DNA of 60,613 nucleotides from Lysobacteraceae bacterium (GTDB lineage Bacteria; Pseudomonadota; Gammaproteobacteria; Xanthomonadales; Xanthomonadaceae). Below, piece by piece: positions 1 through 6,701 of this stretch (positions within the stretch are counted from its first letter, which is position 1; the number at the start of each line of letters is the position of its first letter). The translations under genes were made by a program, and so were the position numbers. Under the pieces are notes generated by a model that was given only the letters and a program-made list of their open reading frames with translations, was not told the origin of the DNA and made no database searches. The stretch spans positions 1 to 60,613 of the forward strand of contig JAGWUF010000008.1 in NCBI GenBank assembly GCA_028868545.1. The letters are read 5' to 3'.

Positions 1-55
1 GCGTTCCCTGCCCGAGCGACTGGCGGCGAATGATGCCGCAGGGGTGGCCGCATGA
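1..55 (+). CDS. 3' end of an unidentified element gene (partial)
   Basis: An open frame enters from the left edge (codons start at base 2), reads RSLPERLAANDAAGVAA and stops at the TGA at 53-55. That stop overlaps the ATG of the next ORF (ATGA), as between the following genes of the same operon. Only 17 residues are visible, so no family can be assigned. It is called because the overlap style matches its neighbours. Confidence 0.45.
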   Translation, partial: RSLPERLAANDAAGVAA

Positions 56-213
56 CCGCGCCCGACCTGTTGCAGACGGCCCGCGCCGACATTGATCGCG
101 CCCGTTCCCGATTGACTCAGTACGCCGACGAAACCGACAACCCGCTGCCGGGAGCCGTCGATGCCGCCGATCTGTTGGATGCAGCGCGCGATGCGCTGGG
201 CGGTGACGCATGA
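52..213 (+). CDS. Small element protein, 53 aa, unknown
   Basis: The ATG at 52 opens a 53-codon frame beginning MTAPDLLQTARADIDRARSR and ending in LLDAARDALGGDA. It is acidic overall and predicted helical, with a heptad-like spacing of Leu/Ala and Arg/Asp, so a small dimeric regulator or accessory factor is possible but unproven. The start overlaps the upstream stop and the stop overlaps the next start, both as ATGA, which supports translation as part of the polycistron. No family is recognised. Confidence 0.5.
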   Translation: MTAPDLLQTARADIDRARSRLTQYADETDNPLPGAVDAADLLDAARDALGGDA

Positions 214-356
214 CCCAGAAACGACGAAGCCCGCACAAGGCGGGCAACGGGCACAAGCTGGCGGGCTGGGTGCTCTGCAATTCTACCGCGCTGGAAGCCG
301 TGCTGGTGCTGGCGGTGCTGGCTGCCGCTGCTATCTGGCAGGGGGCGATCCGATGA
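210..356 (+). CDS. Small single-TM element protein, 48 aa
   Basis: This 48-residue frame starts MTQKRRSPHKAGNGHKLAGW, a strongly basic N-terminus. A hydrophobic stretch of about 20 residues (roughly 25-44, ending LAVLAAAAIWQGAI) forms one probable transmembrane helix. It overlaps both neighbours by ATGA. The positive-inside rule puts the basic tail in the cytoplasm. Small one-TM peptides are frequent in phage and satellite early operons, as holin-like, superinfection or membrane-tethering peptides, but nothing here fixes the role. Confidence 0.5.
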   Translation: MTQKRRSPHKAGNGHKLAGWVLCNSTALEAVLVLAVLAAAAIWQGAIR

Positions 357-712
357 AGTCATCCCGACCAATGAACGGACGGCAGGCCGTGGCCGCACTG
401 CGCGGACTGTACGGGCGCGACAAGTCGCATCGACTGCCCGATAACTGGCGCGACCGCCTGCCCGCACCGGCGACGTACTACGGCCAGCATGTCGAAAAGC
501 TTGGCAAGCCAAACGGCACCGGCTGGGCGCAAGGTCGCTGCCCCTTCCATGACGATCACAACGCCAGCCTGTCCGTGAGCCTGTCCGGCGAGCGTGGGCA
601 TTACCGCTGTTTCGCCTGCGGCGAACGCGGCGACATGGTGGGGTTTCACATGCGCCATACCGGGCTTGGCTTCAACGAAGCCGTACGCGACCTGCTGGGG
701 GTACGGGCATGA
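353..712 (+). CDS. Stand-alone CHC2-type primase zinc-finger protein
   Basis: This 119-residue protein carries a CHC2 zinc ribbon of the DnaG primase type: Cys63-x2-His66 and Cys86-x2-Cys89, in the contexts GRCPFHDDHNASLSV and YRCFACGERGDM. In DnaG and phage primases this ribbon reads the single-stranded template to choose priming sites. No Toprim/RNA-polymerase domain follows. The catalytic partner is probably the PrimPol protein encoded immediately downstream, since the stop overlaps that start as ATGA. The ATG at 353 was chosen because it overlaps the preceding stop; Met7 (371) is an alternative. Its role in element replication is inferred from domain and context. Confidence 0.8.
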   Translation: MKSSRPMNGRQAVAALRGLYGRDKSHRLPDNWRDRLPAPATYYGQHVEKLGKPNGTGWAQGRCPFHDDHNASLSVSLSGERGHYRCFACGERGDMVGFHMRHTGLGFNEAVRDLLGVRA

Positions 713-2790
713 ACGCCGTCCTTCAATCCGATCATCCCGTCCTGCTGACGGCACTGGAAGCTGCCGACGCCGGGCTTGCCGTGGTGTGGCAACAAGGCAA
801 GCGTGCCATCGCCACGGGCTGGAACAAGGGGCCTGCTCTGACCGCCGACGAACTGCAAAACACGTTCAGGCCGGGATTGAACTGTGCATTCCGGGCTGGG
901 CCTACGTCACGGCTGCGCGGCTGGCCTGTTGCCGTTGTGGATGTGGACATCCGCAGCACCGACGATGCCGACCGCGAGGAAGCGCGCGCCGCATACAAGG
1001 CACTGGTGGGCGACCTGAAGCCGACCGTGCAGACGGGTGGCGGCGGCGTTCATCTGTATCTGCGGTTCCCGCCTGGCAGGCTGCCATCGGCTCCGGCCAG
1101 CGTGTTGAGGCAATCGGAAAAGCGGTTGCCATCCGAGGATCCGAACAAGCCGGGGAAACCGGCATGGACGATAGAACTACTGTCCGGCGAACACGCCGTG
1201 ACGATGCCGCCGAGCGTTCATCCCAGTGGCAAGTCGTATCAGTGGAAGGCGTCGCTGGATGACGTGCAGGACGCGCCGGAATCGCTGCTGATGCTGCTGC
1301 CAGAGTCGCCATTGCAACCCGACGCAGGTCGTAGTGCGCCCGAGCCGCTGCGCCGCCCTGTGCCACCGGCAAAACCGTATCCGCTCAATGAACTGGGCGA
1401 AGTGCTGCGACCTGCGGCTGAGGCCATCCGTCGCGTGATTCAAGCGCCGGATGCCATCATCGGCGGCTCACTGCTGGCGGCGGCATCGCTGGCGGTACAG
1501 GCACAAGCGGACGTGCATATCGACGGTCGCGTTTATCCCTTGTCCCTGTGGCTGCTGAACGTCGCTGAATCCGGTGAACGCAAGTCTGCCGTGGATGCCG
1601 AGGCGATGCGAGCGGCGCGCGTGTACGAAGCCGAACTGGGCAAGGGCTACGAAGCCGAGATGGAGATCCACGCGGCGGAACTGGCGCAGTGGGAAGCTCA
1701 ACGCGATGCCGCGAAGGCCGACGCCAAGAAAGCGAAGGGCGAAGGGTTGGCCGACAAGCTGCGCAAGCTCGGGCCGCCACCGCCTGCGCCGCTGCTGCCG
1801 CGCGTGACGGCCGCCGACTTCACGGCGGAGGGCATCTTCAAGCTGCTGGGCGCAGGCAGGCCGACCATCGGCGCGTTCACCGACGAAGCGGCGCTGGTGT
1901 TCGGCGGTCACGGCATGTCAAAGGAAACCGTGATGCGCACGGCGGGCACGTTGTGCAAGCTGTGGGATAACGGCAGCTTGGACAGGGTGCGATCCGGCGA
2001 CGGCGCGCAGAAGTTGTACGGGCGCAGGTTCGCCTTGCACCTGCTGGCGCAACCCGTGATTGCCGAGCGCGCGCTGAGTGATGACGTACTCGCCGGACAG
2101 GGGTTTCTCGCGCGCTGCCTGCTGGCGTGGCCGCAAGGTACCGCAGGCAGTCGCGCCTATCGAGCCGAAAACCTGCGCAACGATCTGGCCGTGCAGCGCC
2201 TGGATAGCGTGCTACTGGACAGGCATCGCCAGTCGTTGCCGCTGGCGGAGGGCGAGCGGCAGACCCTGGCCCCGCGCGCGCTGGCGTTGGATGCCGATGC
2301 GAAGGCGGCATGGATCGCCCTGTATTCCGCCGTCGAAAGCCATTGCGGCCCCGGCCAGCACTTCGCGCAGGTGAAGCCGTGGGCATCCAAGACGCCAGAA
2401 CAGGCGTTGCGCATCGCGGGCGTGTTGACGCTGTTGGAGGATGCAGGCGCGACCAGCATCACCGGGGCCACGATGGAGCGCGCGGCGGAGCTGGCGCTGT
2501 GGCATTTGAACGAAGCGGTACGGCTGGCCGGTACCGCTGAATTGTCGCCGGAAGTCCGCGACGCCGAAGCTCTGCTGGAATGGGCGCACGCGACCGGGCG
2601 CAACGTCATCTATTCCAGTGAGGCATTGCAGGTCGGCCCGAATCGTGTCCGCGAACGTGAGGTGTTTCTGTCTGCCATCGGCGAGCTGGTGCGGGCAGGC
2701 TGGGCAATCCCGGTTGACGGCGGGATGGTGCTGGACGGCAAACACCGTCGGCACGTCTGGCGCATCGCCCCGGCCAGTGAGGGCCGCTGA
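709..2790 (+). CDS. PrimPol-DUF3987 replication protein (primase/helicase-like)
   Basis: A 693-residue protein with two modules. Residues about 10-190 look like a bifunctional primase/polymerase (PrimPol, AEP-type) domain: the acidic motif VVDVDIR (DVD at 78-80), the GGGGVHLYLRF motif with His115, and a later MPPSVHPSGKSYQW motif. From about residue 215 to the end it matches DUF3987, with a Walker A-like loop AESGERKS near 286-293 and an acidic FTDEAA motif near 388. Such fusions replicate P4-like satellites, ICEs and plasmids, making primers and probably unwinding DNA. The short Walker loop is typical of DUF3987 rather than of a canonical helicase. Family assignment is firm; biochemical activity is inferred. 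Confidence 0.8.
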   Translation: MNAVLQSDHPVLLTALEAADAGLAVVWQQGKRAIATGWNKGPALTADELQNTFRPGLNCAFRAGPTSRLRGWPVAVVDVDIRSTDDADREEARAAYKALVGDLKPTVQTGGGGVHLYLRFPPGRLPSAPASVLRQSEKRLPSEDPNKPGKPAWTIELLSGEHAVTMPPSVHPSGKSYQWKASLDDVQDAPESLLMLLPESPLQPDAGRSAPEPLRRPVPPAKPYPLNELGEVLRPAAEAIRRVIQAPDAIIGGSLLAAASLAVQAQADVHIDGRVYPLSLWLLNVAESGERKSAVDAEAMRAARVYEAELGKGYEAEMEIHAAELAQWEAQRDAAKADAKKAKGEGLADKLRKLGPPPPAPLLPRVTAADFTAEGIFKLLGAGRPTIGAFTDEAALVFGGHGMSKETVMRTAGTLCKLWDNGSLDRVRSGDGAQKLYGRRFALHLLAQPVIAERALSDDVLAGQGFLARCLLAWPQGTAGSRAYRAENLRNDLAVQRLDSVLLDRHRQSLPLAEGERQTLAPRALALDADAKAAWIALYSAVESHCGPGQHFAQVKPWASKTPEQALRIAGVLTLLEDAGATSITGATMERAAELALWHLNEAVRLAGTAELSPEVRDAEALLEWAHATGRNVIYSSEALQVGPNRVREREVFLSAIGELVRAGWAIPVDGGMVLDGKHRRHVWRIAPASEGR

Positions 2791-2791
2791 C

Positions 2792-3388
2792 ATGGGCCGG
2801 CTACTGGACGCACTGCGCGCGAAATCAGAATGTGGTGCCCGTGCTAATCCTGCTAATCCGCTAATCAGTCTGACCATCCCGGCTCCGATTAGCGGGATTA
2901 GCGGGATTAGCAGCGGGGGCGAATCTGAAAACGCGACACCCCGAGTCGCAGAGTCGCAAGAATCGCAGGGGGTACCCGCACGTCGCGCCCGCCTGCTGGC
3001 TCTTGCCATTGATGAAGGACTTGATGCCGACCTTATCCATGCACTGGCGGATGCCGACCTGCTGGCGATCCCCGCCGACTACACGAACAGGAATCTGCGG
3101 GCCTACCTGCGCGCGCTGGACGCTGACCGGCGGATGGATGCAGGCATGATCCCGCTGGACTGGGGCGAGCCGCACGCGCGCACCTGTGAAGCCTGCGGCC
3201 CGGTGCTGCTGTGGGAAACCTGCCCGGACGTGGTGAAGGCGTGTCCGTGGTGTTTCAGGCGCAAGGCGGGCAAGCGCATCCCCCGGCCACGGGTGCAGGT
3301 AGCCAATGGCGTGCTGAACGGCTTCACCGACAAGGGCGTGACACCGGCCATGCGTGAAGTGCTGTTGGCGATGAGGGGGCAATCATGA
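2792..3388 (+). CDS. Cys-rich (zinc-motif) element protein
   Basis: A 198-residue protein starting MGRLLDALRAKSECG one base after the primase stop. Residues about 20-45 are low complexity (ANPANPLISL then SGISGIS), encoded by a DNA array of GGATTAGC repeats. The middle is helical. The C-terminal third has two Cys pairs, CEACG and CPWC, with a further Cys between them, which would suit one zinc site. Proteins of this type accompany DUF3987 primases in Xanthomonadaceae elements, but I know of no assigned function. Its stop overlaps the SSB start (ATGA). Confidence 0.65.
   Translation: MGRLLDALRAKSECGARANPANPLISLTIPAPISGISGISSGGESENATPRVAESQESQGVPARRARLLALAIDEGLDADLIHALADADLLAIPADYTNRNLRAYLRALDADRRMDAGMIPLDWGEPHARTCEACGPVLLWETCPDVVKACPWCFRRKAGKRIPRPRVQVANGVLNGFTDKGVTPAMREVLLAMRGQS
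2843..2911. repeat. Iteron-like array: 3 direct plus 3 inverted GCTAATC/GATTAGC
   Basis: GCTAATC occurs at 2843, 2852 and 2860, and its reverse complement GATTAGC at 2887, 2896 and 2905. Spacing is 8-9 bases within each triplet, and 20 bases separate the two triplets. Five of the six copies extend to the octamer GGATTAGC/GCTAATCC, or its reverse, with at most one mismatch. Direct plus inverted short iterons next to a primase gene resemble replication origins, such as the ori and crr sites of satellite P4. The array lies inside the reading frame of the gene downstream of the primase. Origin function is an inference. Confidence 0.6.
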
Positions 3389-3720
3389 TCGACGCACTAT
3401 TGACGGGGAAGCTCGCCGCCGATCCCAAGCCCGGCACGGCCCGCAACGGCAACCCCTACGCGACGGCGCGCGTGCTGGTGCCGATGGGCGAGGATCGCCT
3501 GCATGTCGCCGTGATTACCTTTGATGCCGCGACCGTGGCCGGGCTGCTGGCGCTGTCTGCTGGTGACGCCGTGGCGCTGGCGGGTGAACTGACCCCGAAA
3601 GTCTGGACGCCGACCGATGGCGATCCGCGCGCGTCCGCCGACCTGAAGGCCCATGCACTGCTGACCCCGTACCATGTCACCCGCAAGCGCACGGCCATGC
3701 AGGGGGTGGGCAATGGCTAG
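3385..3720 (+). CDS. Short single-stranded DNA-binding protein (OB fold)
   Basis: A 111-residue protein beginning MIDALLTGKLAADPKPGTAR, followed by the SSB-like stretch GNPYATARVLVP and the ending pattern of an OB-fold domain. Chromosomal SSB is about 170-180 residues with an acidic DDDIPF-type C-terminal tip that recruits partners. Here the chain ends in MQGVGNG with no acidic tip, so it should bind single-stranded DNA without the usual SSB interactome. It fits with the primase genes as an element-specific replication protein. Its start overlaps the previous stop and its end overlaps the next ATG. Confidence 0.7.
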   Translation: MIDALLTGKLAADPKPGTARNGNPYATARVLVPMGEDRLHVAVITFDAATVAGLLALSAGDAVALAGELTPKVWTPTDGDPRASADLKAHALLTPYHVTRKRTAMQGVGNG

Positions 3721-4594
3721 CGGCTGGCGTCCCTGTATCGAGTCTGCCCTGTGCCTTGACCTGCTGCGGCTGCTGCGGACGCGGTGCATCGTGCCGGGTT
3801 GCACGTCATCCGGCACGCTGACTTGGACGCGGGACGGGCGGGAGCATGTCGCCAGTGTTGGCTATCGCGCCGACCTTGGCGAAGCCTCCGGCACGCTGAC
3901 CCTTGCTTACCGTGCCGACGGGCAGGACGCGCAGGACGTTATCCCGCTATCCACGGTGGCGAACAATTACGGTGGGCGTAACTGGTTCATGCACTGTCCG
4001 GCAACCGGCAAGCGCGCGCGGAAACTGTACAAATGGAATGGCCTAGCTCACTTCCGACACCGCGACACCGTGCGGCCCCGGCCTACCTACGCAAGCCAAC
4101 GGGATAGCGGCACTGAACGCGTCAACCGTCAACGCTGGGCATTGCGGCGAAAAATGGGCGACGACCGCAGCGACTTGTTCAGCGAGCCGTGGAAGCCGAA
4201 AGGCATGCACTGGCGGACGTATGAGCGCCACGCCGCACGCGATGCCGAGCTAGGAGCGGAGGACGCGCACCTGTTGGCCGGGTTGCTGGCGCGCATGGGC
4301 TGCCCGCTGGAAGGGTTTAGCGGCGATCTGGCAGTCAATCTAGGTTCGCCAGCGCGCGCGCGTATGACTACGGGCGACAAGCCGCGAAAACAGGCAAACC
4401 CACGCCTGCGCGTCCAGTGTGGCGCAACAAGACACCGCGACGGCCAACCCTGCCAAGCCAAGAGCGAGCCGGGCAAGCGCCGCTGCCGGTTCCATGGTGG
4501 CCGCAGCACCGGCCCCAAGACGGAGGCAGGCAAGGCCCGCGCGCTGGCCAACCTGCGGCAGTACCGGGAGCCGCCGATGATCGTCGGGAACTGA
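3713..4594 (+). CDS. HGGxSTG-motif element protein with degenerate zinc ribbon
   Basis: A 293-residue protein, last gene of the element. The N-terminal half holds RTRCIVPGC and the pattern NWFMHCPATGKRARKLY, followed by YASQRDSG and KPKGMHWRTYERH. This is a conserved phage/element family normally carrying Cys-x2-Cys pairs; here the second Cys is lost (CPATG). The C-terminus has CRFHGGRSTGPKTEAGKARA, the HGGxSTG motif seen in many phage and plasmid proteins and presumed to bind nucleic acid. So this looks like a fusion of two element families. The ATG at 3713 overlaps the end of the SSB gene. No function is established. Confidence 0.65.
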   Translation: MASGWRPCIESALCLDLLRLLRTRCIVPGCTSSGTLTWTRDGREHVASVGYRADLGEASGTLTLAYRADGQDAQDVIPLSTVANNYGGRNWFMHCPATGKRARKLYKWNGLAHFRHRDTVRPRPTYASQRDSGTERVNRQRWALRRKMGDDRSDLFSEPWKPKGMHWRTYERHAARDAELGAEDAHLLAGLLARMGCPLEGFSGDLAVNLGSPARARMTTGDKPRKQANPRLRVQCGATRHRDGQPCQAKSEPGKRRCRFHGGRSTGPKTEAGKARALANLRQYREPPMIVGN

Positions 4595-4610
4595 CCGAAT
4601 GCGGACACAA

Positions 4611-4659
4611 ACGGGCACCATACGGGCACCAAGCTGAACAAGCGGCAGGAAGGGTGCCC
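4611..4659. repeat. Direct/inverted GGGCACC motifs at the element end
   Basis: ACGGGCACCA occurs twice, at 4611-4620 and 4622-4631, and the reverse complement GGTGCCC at 4653-4659. They lie between the last element gene and the tRNA-Phe 3' end. Arm-type integrase or excisionase sites are short repeats flanking an att core, so this position is suggestive. The repeats are short and could be chance. Confidence 0.3.
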
Positions 4660-4664
4660 AAACG

Positions 4665-4701
4665 AAAAAGCCCCGCAATGGCTGAAACTGTTGCAGGGCT
4701 T
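4665..4701 (-). terminator. Rho-independent terminator downstream of tRNA-Phe
   Basis: Read on the minus strand, AAGCCCTGCAA pairs with TTGCGGGGCTT (11 bp including one G-U) around a 12-base loop, followed by a run of five T. It sits 11 bases past the CCA end of tRNA-Phe and so lies at or inside the element junction. It also blocks antisense entry into the element genes. Confidence 0.8.
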
Positions 4702-4711
4702 ACGTTTTACG

Positions 4712-4787
4712 TGGTGGCTCGGGACGGAATCGAACCGCCGACACGGGGATTTTCAATCCCCTGCTCTACCAACTGAGCTACCGAGCC
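4712..4787 (-). tRNA. tRNA-Phe (GAA)
   Basis: A 76-base cloverleaf on the minus strand. The acceptor stem GGCTCGG pairs with CCGAGCC, followed by discriminator A and an encoded CCA. The D arm is GCTC/GAGC. The anticodon arm is GGGGA-TTGAAAA-TCCCC with anticodon GAA, and the T arm has loop TTCGATT. All stems pair. Its 3' end faces the mobile element, as expected if that element integrated at this gene and rebuilt its 3' end. Confidence 0.97.
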
Positions 4788-4807
4788 ATCGCTGTCGCGA
4801 GCCGCGC

Positions 4808-4836
4808 ATGATACGGGTTGCGGGCGGCCTGGGCAA
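4808..4836 (-). promoter_or_regulatory. Promoter of tRNA-Phe
   Basis: On the minus strand TTGCCC (4836-4831) and TATCAT (4813-4808) are separated by exactly 17 bases, about 20 bases upstream of the mature tRNA 5' end. A GC-rich discriminator (GCGCGGC) follows the -10, the hallmark of stringently controlled stable-RNA promoters. Seen by eye only. Confidence 0.6.
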
Positions 4837-4954
4837 GCGGTTCCGAAGGCCTTCGTGGATTTCCTGGCGAATGCAGCGCAAATGTCGTGCGGGTAAGCTC
4901 GGGTTCCGGGTGGATGCGGGATGATGGCTCTGTCCCGCCGATCGGAGGTGTGCC

Positions 4955-5401
4955 ATGAACGCGATCATGAGATCCCTGCTGGTGCCGATGCTGGCCGTGT
5001 TCGGGCTGTCGGCCTGTGCGTCGACCCGGATCAGCGACAGTGACAAGCTGGCGCTGTACCAGCGCCACGCCGGTGCACCGGTGAAGCAGGTGCGGTATTA
5101 CGACCCGATGGGTTGGGACCGGGTGGACGATCAGCATCTGGTGCTGCAGATGCGGCCGCGCGAGTCGTGGTTGCTCACTCTGGCCGGGCCGTGCCTGGGC
5201 TGGGGCATGAGCTCGCCGTTCGTGGGCGTGTCCAGCTTCAACGGAATGACCTTGTCCACCTTCGACAAGATCCTGGTGCCGGGCGTGCCGGGGGGGTGCA
5301 TGATCCGCGAGATCCGGCCGCTGGACATGAAGGCGATCCGGGCCGGCGAGGATGCGCTGCGCGCGCGAACCCGGGCGCCGGTTCAGGTTTCCGGGACGTA
5401 A
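4955..5401 (+). CDS. DUF6491-type lipoprotein
   Basis: A 148-residue secreted lipoprotein. The signal MNAIMRSLLVPMLAVFGLSA ends at a lipobox, with the lipidated Cys in SACAST. The mature part has YQRHAGAPVKQVRYYDP, a LVLQMRPRESWLLTL strand and a GPCLGW...GGCMIREIRP pair of cysteines that may form a disulfide. This pattern fits the DUF6491 family, common in Xanthomonadaceae and of unknown function. It is the first chromosomal gene past tRNA-Phe. Its last 19 bases overlap the convergent yggX gene tail to tail. Confidence 0.7.
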   Translation: MNAIMRSLLVPMLAVFGLSACASTRISDSDKLALYQRHAGAPVKQVRYYDPMGWDRVDDQHLVLQMRPRESWLLTLAGPCLGWGMSSPFVGVSSFNGMTLSTFDKILVPGVPGGCMIREIRPLDMKAIRAGEDALRARTRAPVQVSGT

Positions 5402-5652
5402 CCGGGCGGCCGTTCGGTGCCGCCTTCGAACAGGTATTTCACCATCTGCGCTTCAAGGAAGGCGCGGTGTTCGGGGTTCATCGGCGAGATGCGATTCTCG
5501 TTGATCAGCATGGTCTGGTGCGCCAGCCAGCGCTGCCAGGCCGGCTTGCCGACGGTATCGAACACGCGTTTGCCGGCGGCGCCGGGCCATGGCTGGAAGT
5601 CCAGGCCGTCGGTGTCGATGTCATCCACCACACAATGCACCTTGCGTGTCAT
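5383..5652 (-). CDS. yggX: YggX, Fe(2+)-trafficking / oxidative damage protection protein
   Basis: An 89-residue cytosolic protein of the usual YggX length. It carries the family signatures KPAWQRWLAHQTMLINE and PEHRAFLEAQM. YggX limits labile Fe(II) and protects Fe-S enzymes from oxidative damage; in enterics it is SoxRS controlled. The gene follows mutY with a 4-base overlap, the same mutY-yggX order as in E. coli. MutY itself is a Fe-S enzyme. The N-terminus here is MTRKVHCVV, retaining the conserved early Cys. Confidence 0.93.
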   Translation of the reverse strand: MTRKVHCVVDDIDTDGLDFQPWPGAAGKRVFDTVGKPAWQRWLAHQTMLINENRISPMNPEHRAFLEAQMVKYLFEGGTERPPGYVPET

Positions 5653-6701
5653 GGGATGTGTTCCTGAAGCAGTTTCCGGATGGGGGCGGGCAGGCCGATG
5701 GCGGGCAGTTCGCCGCGTTCGGCCCAGCGCAGGCTTGCATTATCACCGATGGCCGCGCGCAGGCCGTTGACCACGATCAGCTGCGGCTGGATGTGCAGGC
5801 GGAAGTGGCTGAAGCCGTGAAGGAGGGCGGGCAGGGCGCGGGCGTTCGCGACGTCGCCGTCGAGCTGCTGCGTGGCCCAGTGCCGCGCTGCGTCGTTGTC
5901 ATCGAATTCCGGCAGCGACCACAGCGCGGCCCAGATGCCGGTGGGTGGCCGGCGTTGCAGCAGCACGCGGCCTGCGGCATCGACCGCGATCCACATGTGT
6001 GCTTGCCGTTGCGGCAAAGGCTTGCCGGGCTTGGGCGTGGGCAACTCGGTGGTGCGATCCTCGATCCGCGCCACGCACACGGCCTGCAGCGGGCAGAGCA
6101 CGCAGGCGGGGTTGGCGCGGGTGCACAAGGTGGCGCCGAAGTCCATTTGCGCCTGCGTCCAATCGGCCAGCCGCGTGGCCGGCAGCAGGGTTTCGGCCAA
6201 TGCCCACAATTGTTTTTCGATGGCTGGCGTGCCCGGCCAACCGCTGATCCCGAATACCCGGCACAGCACGCGCTTGACGTTGCCGTCGAGGATCGGCGCG
6301 GCGTCGCCCCAGGCCTGCGACAGGATCGCGCCGGCGGTGCTGCGGCCGATGCCGGGCAGCGCGATGAGGGCATCGAGGTCGCGCGGCAAGTCGCCGCCGT
6401 GGCGTTCCATGCACAGCTTTGCCGCGGCGTGCAGATTGCGGGCGCGGGCGTAGTACCCCAGCCCTGACCACAGCGCCAGCACCTGGTCTTGCGGCGCGTG
6501 CGCCAGTGCCGGCAAGTCGGGCAGGGCATCGACGAAGCGGTTGAAGTAGCCCGCCACCACGCCCACCTGGGTCTGCTGCAGCATGATTTCGCTCAGCCAC
6601 ACGCGATAGGGCGTGCGTGGATGCTGCCAGGGCAGGTCGTGGCGACCGTGGCGGTCGAACCAGGCCAGCAGGCGCGGCGCGAAATCGGTGGCGGTACTCA
6701 T
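5649..6701 (-). CDS. mutY: MutY, A/G-specific adenine DNA glycosylase
   Basis: A 350-residue glycosylase that removes adenine mispaired with 8-oxoguanine. Visible features: catalytic Glu38 in WLSEIMLQQTQ, the HhH loop LPGIGRSTAG (about 115-124), catalytic Asp139 in ILDGNVKR, and the 4Fe-4S ligands Cys193, Cys200, Cys203 and Cys209 with the exact C-x6-C-x2-C-x5-C spacing. A C-terminal NUDIX-like domain recognises 8-oxoG. Upstream, the AsmA-like gene ends just inside this gene's start, so the genes down to yggX may be cotranscribed. Confidence 0.96.
   Translation of the reverse strand: MSTATDFAPRLLAWFDRHGRHDLPWQHPRTPYRVWLSEIMLQQTQVGVVAGYFNRFVDALPDLPALAHAPQDQVLALWSGLGYYARARNLHAAAKLCMERHGGDLPRDLDALIALPGIGRSTAGAILSQAWGDAAPILDGNVKRVLCRVFGISGWPGTPAIEKQLWALAETLLPATRLADWTQAQMDFGATLCTRANPACVLCPLQAVCVARIEDRTTELPTPKPGKPLPQRQAHMWIAVDAAGRVLLQRRPPTGIWAALWSLPEFDDNDAARHWATQQLDGDVANARALPALLHGFSHFRLHIQPQLIVVNGLRAAIGDNASLRWAERGELPAIGLPAPIRKLLQEHIP

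Larger units (their letters stand above)
1..4711. mobile_element. Right end of an integrated element at tRNA-Phe (partial)
   Basis: Everything from the window start to the 3' end of tRNA-Phe reads as one mobile replication module. Eight consecutive genes run on the plus strand with ATGA-type overlaps or gaps of one base. The content is primase, zinc fingers, SSB and a HGGxSTG protein, unlike the housekeeping genes that begin immediately past the tRNA. Integration at the 3' end of a tRNA gene is the classic target of tyrosine-recombinase prophages, ICEs and phage satellites. The integrase, the left attachment site and any capsid or conjugation genes would lie outside the window, so prophage, satellite and ICE cannot be told apart here. 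Confidence 0.75.

Noticed and set aside
2843..2911. CRISPR array
   Set aside because: Units are only 7-8 bases, half are inverted and there are no spacers of constant length; iterons fit better.
1..4594. Complete prophage
   Set aside because: No capsid, tail, terminase or lysis gene is visible; only the replication module is in the window.
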